DNA from: Subdoligranulum sp. CAG:314
GTDB taxonomy: Bacteria; Bacillota; Clostridia; Christensenellales; CAG-314
NCBI GenBank assembly: GCA_000437915.1
Contig: FR900985.1
Location: 1-11,192 of the forward strand
Reading direction: 5' to 3'
DNA: 11,192 nucleotides
The translations under genes and the position numbers were made by a program. The number at the start of each line of letters is the position of its first letter. Within the stretch, counting starts at the first letter, position 1. The notes beneath the pieces are model-generated. The model did no database searches. It saw nothing but the letters and a program-made list of their open reading frames with translations, and was not told the origin of the DNA. This document shows, piece after piece, positions 6,547 through 11,192 of this stretch.

Positions 6547-7812
6547 TCACTCCACGTTGTCAAACTCCACTCCGCCGATGACGACGGTGTCGCCGTCCTT
6601 CATTCCCGCCTTTTTGAGTGCGGCGAAAACCCCTTTGTTCTTCAAAGTTTTCTGCATATAGCGCAAACTGTCGTAGTCGTCGAGCAGCACCTTGCGGGCG
6701 AGACTGTCAACAAGAGCTCCGACAACCTCGAAGCTTCCGTCGTCGTTGACAACAATCTCGAAGCTGTCCCCGTCGTTTCTTTCATATACAAAAGGCTCGA
6801 ATTCCAACGGAGCGACGGGAGGAATTTCTTTCAGGGCGCGCGAAACGTATTCGAGAAGCGACCTGACGCCCTCCCGACTCATTGCCGATACGGGAAAAAC
6901 CTCGCAAACGTCCTTGAATCTCCGTTTGAAAGACTGCAAATTTTCTTCCGCGCAGGGCAAATCCATTTTGTTTGCCGCAACAACCTGTTTAAGCTTGGTC
7001 AAATCCTTGCTGTAAATTTCAAGCTCCTTGTTTATAAGCAAAAAATCCTCCTCGGGATTTCTGCCCTCGCTTCCGCTCATATCGACGACGTGCACAAGCA
7101 TTCGGGTGCGTTCTATGTGTCTCAAAAACTCGAAGCCCAGTCCCGCTCCGCTGCCCGCGCCCTCAATCAGTCCGGGTATGTCGGCAACCACAAAGCTGTC
7201 CTCAAACACGTTGACCACGCCGAGATTGGGGTTTAACGTCGTGAAATGATAATTGGCAATTTTCGGACGTGCCGCCGAAATCACCGACAGCAAGGTGCTT
7301 TTTCCCACATTCGGGAAGCCCACCAGTCCCACGTCGGCAATGGTTTTAAGCTCCAGCTCGATTTCCTTTTCCTCCGTTTTGCCCCCGTGTTGGCTAAATG
7401 ACGGCGCCTGACGGCGGCTTGTCGCAAATTTTCTGTTTCCCCTGCCGCCTTCGCCCCCGCGCATAACGACGAAAGTCTGTCCGTCCTCGAACATATCCGC
7501 CATGATTCTGCCCGTTTCCCTGTCGCGCACAACCGTGCCCACGGGCACGAAAATTTTAAGGTCCTGCCCCTGCTTGCCATAGCAGTTCTGCCCCGCGCCG
7601 TTTTCGCCGTTCTGCGCGCGGTAATGTTTTTTGTAATAAAATTCGCTCAGCGTGTTTACGCTTGAACTCGCCACAAAAACCACGTCGCCGCCCTTGCCGC
7701 CGTCGCCGCCGTCGGGACCGCCGTTTGGCACGTATTTTTCGGTGTGAAAAGACACGGCGCCGTTGCCGCCGTCGCCGGATTTTATGAATATCCTTACCTT
7801 ATCCGCAAACAA
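6547..7812 (-). CDS. obgE: Obg family GTPase (ribosome assembly)
   Basis: Obg is an essential GTPase that binds the large ribosomal subunit and links its assembly to stress and growth control. The 421-aa protein has all three domains. The Gly-rich Obg fold covers residues 1 to about 158, with GDGGNG and NGGPDGGDGGKGGDVVF near the start. The G domain follows, with G1 GFPNVGKS (165-172), G3 DIPG (211-214), G4 NKMD (281-284) and G5 SA (309-310). The C-terminal OCT domain (about 345-421) is the one common in Gram-positive Obg proteins. The start is TTG at 7812, matching the family start MFxDKV, with AAGGAG 10 nt upstream inside the end of nth. One base separates it from the nth stop, so the two genes form an operon. 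Base composition is clearly more G+C-rich than in the cas genes. Confidence 0.97.
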   Translation of the reverse strand: MFADKVRIFIKSGDGGNGAVSFHTEKYVPNGGPDGGDGGKGGDVVFVASSSVNTLSEFYYKKHYRAQNGENGAGQNCYGKQGQDLKIFVPVGTVVRDRETGRIMADMFEDGQTFVVMRGGEGGRGNRKFATSRRQAPSFSQHGGKTEEKEIELELKTIADVGLVGFPNVGKSTLLSVISAARPKIANYHFTTLNPNLGVVNVFEDSFVVADIPGLIEGAGSGAGLGFEFLRHIERTRMLVHVVDMSGSEGRNPEEDFLLINKELEIYSKDLTKLKQVVAANKMDLPCAEENLQSFKRRFKDVCEVFPVSAMSREGVRSLLEYVSRALKEIPPVAPLEFEPFVYERNDGDSFEIVVNDDGSFEVVGALVDSLARKVLLDDYDSLRYMQKTLKNKGVFAALKKAGMKDGDTVVIGGVEFDNVE

Positions 7813-7813
7813 T

Positions 7814-8467
7814 TCAATTTTTCTCCTTGGATTTTTCTAAACAGCCCGATTGAAAATATTCGCACAGAGCTTTCAGCCTGCAACGGGCGCAGTCGGGACG
7901 CTGCGACTTGCATACATATCTTCCGTGCAAAAGCAAGTAATGGTGACTGTCCGACCACAGCTCTTTGTCTATTGCTTGGCAAAGCTGTTTTTCGGTGTCG
8001 AGCACGTTTTTGGCATGAGCCAGCCCGAGCCTGTTGGCAACTCTGAAAACGTGCGTGTCCACCGCTATGGCTTGTCCGCCGAAGCCTACGGCATAAACTA
8101 CGTTGGCGGTCTTGCGCCCGACGCCCGAAAGAGTCCTCAATTGTTCGAGATTGTCGGGCACCTGTCCGCCGAATCTTTCAATCAAATCCCGCGACATTTC
8201 CTTGATAAATCTTGCTTTGTTTTTGTAAAATCCGCAGGAATATATAAGTTTTTCAAGCTTTTCGTCGGGCAAATCTGCCATTTTTTGAGGCGTATCCGCT
8301 TCGGCGAACAACAAAGGCGTCACCTGATTGACTCTTTTGTCGGTGCATTGTGCAGACAAAATCACAGCCACCAGCAGCTGATACGGATTTTTGAATACGA
8401 GTTCGCTTTTGGGTGAAGGAAATTCTTCCGCAAGTATATCGAGAATTTCTTTGGTTTTCTGTTCCAT
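7814..8467 (-). CDS. nth: Endonuclease III, DNA glycosylase/AP lyase
   Basis: Endonuclease III removes oxidised pyrimidines and cuts at abasic sites in base excision repair. The 217-aa protein has the helix-hairpin-helix LSGVGRKTANVV with its catalytic Lys, the catalytic Asp in AVDTHVFRV, and the C-terminal iron-sulfur cluster ligands spaced Cys-x6-Cys-x2-Cys-x5-Cys (CKSQRPDCARCRLKALC). Length and order are typical. I place the start at the ATG at 8467 (MEQKTKEIL). A TTG at 8485 would add MIYNCR, which contains the -10 promoter element and has no ribosome binding site. No Shine-Dalgarno sequence precedes 8467 either; the predicted transcript begins at that ATG. It is the first gene of an operon with obg. 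Confidence 0.96.
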   Translation of the reverse strand: MEQKTKEILDILAEEFPSPKSELVFKNPYQLLVAVILSAQCTDKRVNQVTPLLFAEADTPQKMADLPDEKLEKLIYSCGFYKNKARFIKEMSRDLIERFGGQVPDNLEQLRTLSGVGRKTANVVYAVGFGGQAIAVDTHVFRVANRLGLAHAKNVLDTEKQLCQAIDKELWSDSHHYLLLHGRYVCKSQRPDCARCRLKALCEYFQSGCLEKSKEKN

Positions 8468-8473
8468 ACGACA

Positions 8474-8502
8474 ATTATATATCAAAGCGTTGTATTTAAC
8501 AA
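8474..8502 (-). promoter_or_regulatory. nth-obg promoter, predicted to give a leaderless mRNA
   Basis: On the minus strand TTGTTA (8502-8497) and a perfect TATAAT (8479-8474) are 17 bp apart. Only six bases, TGTCGT, separate the -10 element from the nth ATG, so the expected +1 is the A of that ATG. Confidence 0.75.
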
Positions 8503-8557
8503 GCGTTTTTGACTTTCACTGCCCGAACTCAGACGGCGCGCGCCGCTCTCGAAGCAT

Positions 8558-8809
8558 TCAGGCGCGCACGACCACCGTTCTTCCGTTTATTTCCGTCACA
8601 GCAAAAAAGCCCGAAAAGCTTGAGTAGCTTTTAGCCGTTGCCGCAACGATATTTTTATCCTGCGGCAAAAATTTTATACTCAGACCGCAGCCCACGTTTG
8701 CCGCCTGAGGCGTGCTTGTTATGGCGCAGTTTACTCCTCTTTCGATTAGTCTGTTGTATGCGCTCGTCGTTGCGCTGCGCGACCTGAAGGTTGCTATCAA
8801 GTATGTCAT
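8558..8809 (-). CDS. Small Se/S-carrier-like protein (DUF3343 family)
   Basis: This 83-aa protein resembles the DUF3343 family, described as putative selenium or sulfur carriers. Supporting features are the short N-terminal strand MTYLIATFRS, a following helix with a conserved SRS/AYNRL pattern, and the CGLSIKF motif with Cys41 at the expected place for a thiol carrier. A second Cys is at residue 28. Proteins of this family are often encoded beside the EF2568-type cysteine desulfurase, and here that enzyme is the divergent neighbour, which supports a job in accepting persulfide or selenium from it. This role is inferred. An AAAGGAGAGG ribosome binding site precedes the ATG at 8809. A perfect 12-bp G+C palindrome (8534-8545) lies just past the stop but lacks a T run. 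Confidence 0.8.
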   Translation of the reverse strand: MTYLIATFRSRSATTSAYNRLIERGVNCAITSTPQAANVGCGLSIKFLPQDKNIVAATAKSYSSFSGFFAVTEINGRTVVVRA

Positions 8810-8881
8810 AAAAACCTCTCCTTTTTCATTATGTAAGGATTAAATTCAAATCGCGCTTAATATAATTTCTTATAGCGGTCG

Positions 8882-8920
8882 GGCGGAAAAAACATCCGTA
8901 TAATAATATACTTTTCCGCC
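8882..8920. promoter_or_regulatory. Inverted repeat around the -10 element of the desulfurase promoter
   Basis: GGCGGAAAA (8882-8890) and its exact complement TTTTCCGCC (8912-8920) are separated by 21 bp that contain TATAAT (8899-8904). Arm centres are 30 bp apart, about three helical turns. The second arm covers the expected start of transcription near 8911. No good -35 element is present for this TATAAT. The arrangement suggests an operator for a dimeric or looping regulator; an mRNA hairpin is the alternative if transcription starts further upstream. Confidence 0.5.
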
Positions 8921-8948
8921 GCCGAAAATGTGAAAGGAGCTTTTTGGC

Positions 8949-10091
8949 ATGATTTATTTCGACAACGCCGCAACAACCTTTTTCAAGCCGCCGCAGGTTA
9001 TAGACTGCGTTCTCGACAGTCTGAAAAATCCGGCAAACGCAAACAGAGGCGGGCACAGTCTCTCGGTCGCGGCAACCGCGAAAATAACCGAAGTACGCAA
9101 CAAGGTGGCGCGCATGGTCAACCTCTCCGACCCGCTCAACGTCGCTTTCAGTCAGAACTGCACATCGGCTTTGAATCTCGCCATTTTGGGGAGCGTAAAA
9201 CGACGCGGCTTTCACGTAATCACGAGCGTACACGAACACAATTCCGTGCTGCGTCCTCTTTTCGAGTTGAGGCAGCGCGGCATAATTTCCCTTTCCGTGC
9301 TTGCGCCCGACAGAGAAAACCGTCTGACGGCGCAGGCCGTTCAAAATGCCTTCAACAAGGATACGCGGTTGGTTGTTTTAAGCCACGTAAGCAACGTGGT
9401 CGGTTTCGTAAACGACGTCGCTTCAATCGGAGACCTGTGCAGGCGGGCGGGCGTAACTTTTATCGTGGACGCGGCGCAATCCGCAGGCTACACCGAAATA
9501 GATATGCAGCGGATGAAAATCGACCTGTTGGCTTTCCCGGCGCACAAGGGACTGCACGGCATTCAGGGCTGCGGCTGCCTTTGCTTCAATGAAGAAAGCA
9601 AGCCCAAGCCCATTATTTTCGGCGGAACCGGCTCGCAAAGCAATCTGCTCCTCCAACCAAAGGACAGCCCGGACTGTTTTGAAGCGGGCACGCTCAACAC
9701 GCCCGCCATACTCGCGTTGGGCGAGGCGATAGAATGGCACTCCGAAAACGGAAAAAACAATCATGCGCAAATAGAGCTTGTCGCAAACACCGTAAAAGAA
9801 GGCTTGAAGGAAATCCCCGACGTACATATCATGAGCCTGAAAAATCCCAGCGGCATAGTCAGTTTCAGAATCGGAGACAGCTCCAGCGACAAAATAAGCG
9901 ATATTTTGAGCGAGCAATACGGAATCGCCGTAAGAAGCGGACTGCATTGCGCGCCTTTGTGCCACAAATTTCTCGGCACGGAAAAAACGGGTCTTGTGCG
10001 CGTGAGCGTCAGCGGGCAGAACACTCTCAAAGAGGCTTATATTTTTCTCAACGCAATCGAGCATATCGCAAAAAATCTGCGGAGCCAATAA
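8949..10091 (+). CDS. Cysteine desulfurase family protein (EF2568 type, PLP-dependent)
   Basis: This is a class V aminotransferase-fold enzyme of 380 aa that should remove sulfur (or selenium) from cysteine (or selenocysteine) as an enzyme-bound persulfide. The N-terminus MIYFDNAATTFFKPP is typical. PLP contacts include Asp174 and Gln177 in VDAAQSAG and the Schiff-base Lys200 in AFPAHKGLHG. The catalytic Cys334 lies in RSGLHCAPLCHKFLGT, matching the RxGLHCAPLxHK motif of the group. It looks closest to the family named after EF2568 of Enterococcus, which has been linked to selenium-dependent enzymes, rather than to housekeeping IscS. GAAAGGAG lies 9 nt before the ATG. It is divergent from the Se/S-carrier-like gene and ends at a bidirectional terminator. 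No iscU, sufU, selD or other sulfur or selenium gene is in the window, so the acceptor is unknown. Confidence 0.9.
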   Translation: MIYFDNAATTFFKPPQVIDCVLDSLKNPANANRGGHSLSVAATAKITEVRNKVARMVNLSDPLNVAFSQNCTSALNLAILGSVKRRGFHVITSVHEHNSVLRPLFELRQRGIISLSVLAPDRENRLTAQAVQNAFNKDTRLVVLSHVSNVVGFVNDVASIGDLCRRAGVTFIVDAAQSAGYTEIDMQRMKIDLLAFPAHKGLHGIQGCGCLCFNEESKPKPIIFGGTGSQSNLLLQPKDSPDCFEAGTLNTPAILALGEAIEWHSENGKNNHAQIELVANTVKEGLKEIPDVHIMSLKNPSGIVSFRIGDSSSDKISDILSEQYGIAVRSGLHCAPLCHKFLGTEKTGLVRVSVSGQNTLKEAYIFLNAIEHIAKNLRSQ

Positions 10092-10098
10092 AAGTTTC

Positions 10099-10131
10099 AA
10101 AAAAACGAGGTCGAATAGACCTCGTTTTCTG
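10099..10131. terminator. Bidirectional terminator
   Basis: An 11-bp stem, AAAACGAGGTC (10102-10112) and GACCTCGTTTT (10118-10128), closes the loop GAATA. The plus strand continues with CTGTTT and the minus strand continues with further T from the A run at 10099-10105. It lies between two convergent genes and can serve both. Confidence 0.92.
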
Positions 10132-10145
10132 TTTGCCTTTGCGCT

Positions 10146-10610
10146 TCATTTTTTGGTGTACCAGTTGTCGTAAAGGTGCCTCAGCTTTTCCGACACCTCC
10201 ACGCCCGCGATATTTTCCACCGGTCTGAAAAACTCCTCCGACTCCTCCGTAGCATCCGACGCTGACGTGTCACGAGCATTGAAATCCTGTCCCGAAGAAA
10301 CGGAATAATCCTGTTCCGTTTCCGTCGCGCCGTCGTTATGTATTTCTTCGCCTGCTCCGCTCGTCGGCTGATTGCCTAAAAACTTGCCAACCAGCTCCGC
10401 CACGACGGGATTGGACATAAGCTCCATCACGACGCTCATTTTGTCCGTATCCTTTCCGCCCAGCTTGTTGAACGAGTTGATTGCGCCTACGGCGTTCTGT
10501 ATATTTTCCATGTCTATGGCGTTGCCCGAGCCGCCGCTCTGTTTTCCGCCGCCCTTGTCGGAAAACAGGGAAAACAGCAGGACTCCTATAATTACGGGTA
10601 AAAAGTTCAC
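10146..10610 (-). CDS. Hypothetical protein with an N-terminal membrane segment
   Basis: I do not recognise this family. From the GTG at 10610 the protein is 154 aa. It starts with a hydrophobic segment, NFLPVIIGVLLFSLFS (residues 2-17), likely a membrane anchor or uncleaved signal. A Gly/Lys/Ser-rich linker follows, then a mostly helical middle (about 34-76, including ELMSNPVVAELVGKFLG), a long acidic low-complexity stretch rich in Glu, Asp, Ser and Thr, and a short C-terminal helix ending DNWYTKK. I chose the GTG at 10610 because GGAGG lies 7 nt upstream and the protein then begins at the hydrophobic segment. An ATG at 10664 would add 18 Lys-rich residues and lies upstream of a -10-like TACAAT (10655-10650). 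It ends at the shared terminator and is divergent from the small gene at 10700. Confidence 0.75.
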   Translation of the reverse strand: MNFLPVIIGVLLFSLFSDKGGGKQSGGSGNAIDMENIQNAVGAINSFNKLGGKDTDKMSVVMELMSNPVVAELVGKFLGNQPTSGAGEEIHNDGATETEQDYSVSSGQDFNARDTSASDATEESEEFFRPVENIAGVEVSEKLRHLYDNWYTKK

Positions 10611-10699
10611 CTTCACCCCTCCCTTTCGCTTCTTTTTTGTGGTCAATATATTGTATGCAAGCATATAAATGTTAGTGTACTAATTTTTAGGAGGTTTAT

Positions 10700-11068
10700 A
10701 TGGACGCACGCAACAACAACGACCCGAGAAATATGTTTTTCGACCAGCGCAAAGATTTCAATCCCAACGGGGCAGGCGCTCAAAAAAACGCCAAAACGAC
10801 GGGCAACAAAGAAAAAACGGAAAACAACGCGGTGCCGCCTACGGCGCAGCAAATCAATTACATAAAAAATCTTGCCAAATACTATGAGGGCAAGGGCGAG
10901 GAGCAGTTAATCAAGGACATCTACAACAACGTAAAAGCACAGAAAGAAAGCGGAAAGCTGACAAACGCACAAATAGAACAATTTGCCAAAACGGTGTCGC
11001 CCATGCTGAGTCCCGCTCAGAGAGAAAAACTCAACGAGCTTGTAATTCAGTTGAAGGAATCCACCTGA
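10700..11068 (+). CDS. Hypothetical small hydrophilic, helical protein
   Basis: I do not recognise this family. The 122-aa protein has an Asn/Lys/Gly-rich, probably disordered N-terminus (about 1-47). Two helical stretches of similar character follow: QQINYIKNLAKYYEGKG...DIYNNVK (about 50-79) and NAQIEQFAKTVSPMLSPAQREKLNELVIQLKES (about 89-121). It has no signal or membrane segment and no Cys. The start at 10700 is well supported by AGGAGG 5 nt upstream. It ends 16 nt before a strong terminator, so it is a single-gene unit. The divergent neighbour across an 89-bp gap is another unknown protein with similar NPVVAEL and helical repeats; joint control is possible but I found no convincing promoter or operator in the gap. 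Confidence 0.85.
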   Translation: MDARNNNDPRNMFFDQRKDFNPNGAGAQKNAKTTGNKEKTENNAVPPTAQQINYIKNLAKYYEGKGEEQLIKDIYNNVKAQKESGKLTNAQIEQFAKTVSPMLSPAQREKLNELVIQLKEST

Positions 11069-11084
11069 TTGCTTAAAGAAAAGT

Positions 11085-11127
11085 AAACAAAGCCGGGCTT
11101 TAAACCCGGCTTTGTTTGCGTTTGACA
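11085..11127 (+). terminator. Strong terminator of the gene at 10700-11068
   Basis: A perfect 13-bp stem, AAACAAAGCCGGG (11085-11097) and CCCGGCTTTGTTT (11105-11117), closes a 7-nt loop and is followed by GCGTTTG. The T tract is partly inside the stem. The A-rich start of the stem gives a T-rich exit on the minus strand as well, so it may also stop minus-strand transcription. Confidence 0.88.
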
Positions 11128-11160
11128 ATAATAAAATTTTTTGTCATTTACTTATGCCAT

Positions 11161-11186
11161 AAAAAAAACGTCGGTGTAAACCGACG
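11161..11186 (-). terminator. Terminator of a minus-strand gene beyond the right edge
   Basis: A 7-bp stem, CGTCGGT (11169-11175) and ACCGACG (11180-11186), closes a GTAA loop. On the minus strand it is followed by eight T (11168-11161). The gene it serves should lie to the right of the window and be transcribed leftward. Confidence 0.85.
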
Positions 11187-11192
11187 CACAGA

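Noticed and set aside
6538..7236. Long plus-strand open frame opposite obg (232 codons)
   Set aside because: It is the reverse-strand shadow of the G+C-rich obg gene, has no ribosome binding site and no recognisable protein character, and obg itself is unmistakable.
7850..8416. Plus-strand open frame opposite nth (188 codons)
   Set aside because: It mirrors nth, whose catalytic and iron-sulfur motifs are all present on the minus strand.
8534..8545. Perfect 12-bp palindrome CGGCGCGCGCCG after the small Se/S-carrier-like gene as a terminator
   Set aside because: It has no loop-and-T-run structure on either strand; a G+C-rich dyad alone does not support a terminator.
8930..9592. Plus-strand frame overlapping the desulfurase (220 codons), very rich in Arg and Gln
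   Set aside because: It is a frame-shifted reading of the desulfurase gene with the amino-acid bias expected of such a shadow; the desulfurase frame has the ribosome binding site and motifs.
9423..10100. Minus-strand frame opposite the desulfurase (225 codons)
   Set aside because: Shadow frame with no ribosome binding site or domain character.
11121..11150. Inverted repeat TGACAA...TTGTCA in the A+T-rich gap near the right edge
   Set aside because: Six-base arms in A+T-rich sequence are easily due to chance, and two clear terminators already explain the gap.

Overview
The window carries a complete type II-A CRISPR-Cas locus next to ordinary chromosomal genes of a low-GC Gram-positive bacterium, most likely a clostridium-like Firmicute. 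That guess rests on the type II-A cas set, the paired Se/S-carrier-like protein and EF2568-type cysteine desulfurase, strong AGGAGG-type ribosome binding sites and the consensus promoters. No rRNA or marker gene fixes the taxon.

Left part (1-6426). On the minus strand the order is cas9 (6135-2077), cas1, cas2, csn2, a short leader with its own promoter, then the leader-proximal end of a CRISPR array that runs off the left edge (two full 36-bp repeats, one partial repeat, two 30-bp spacers). The cas genes are translationally coupled by ATGA, 11-nt and GTGA overlaps. All catalytic residues of Cas9, Cas1 and Cas2 that can be judged by eye are present, so the system looks functional. Upstream of cas9, on the plus strand, lies a tracrRNA (about 6176-6297) with an anti-repeat, two hairpins and a terminator. 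It is driven by a consensus promoter (TTGACA, 17 bp, TATAAT) that overlaps the cas9 ribosome binding site. The best cas9 promoter lies at 6361-6333, so the cas9 mRNA leader would be antisense to the whole tracrRNA and would contain a copy resembling the crRNA repeat. I found no evidence of a new effector. The unusual parts are this sense/antisense arrangement, the tandem 7-mers at the leader-repeat junction, an atypical tracrRNA nexus and a PAM-contact region that differs from SpCas9.

Middle part (6427-8485). A two-gene minus-strand operon encodes endonuclease III (nth) and the ribosome-assembly GTPase Obg. The nth promoter places the start of transcription on its ATG, which suggests a leaderless mRNA.

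Right part (8486-11192). A small Se/S-carrier-like protein (minus) and a cysteine desulfurase (plus) are divergent. The desulfurase promoter region carries a 9-bp inverted repeat around its -10 element. A bidirectional terminator separates the desulfurase from a convergent small membrane-anchored hypothetical gene. That gene diverges from a second small, hydrophilic hypothetical gene ending at a strong terminator. The right edge holds the terminator of a minus-strand gene outside the window. The cas genes are visibly richer in A+T than obg, nth and the desulfurase, as expected for an acquired defence locus.
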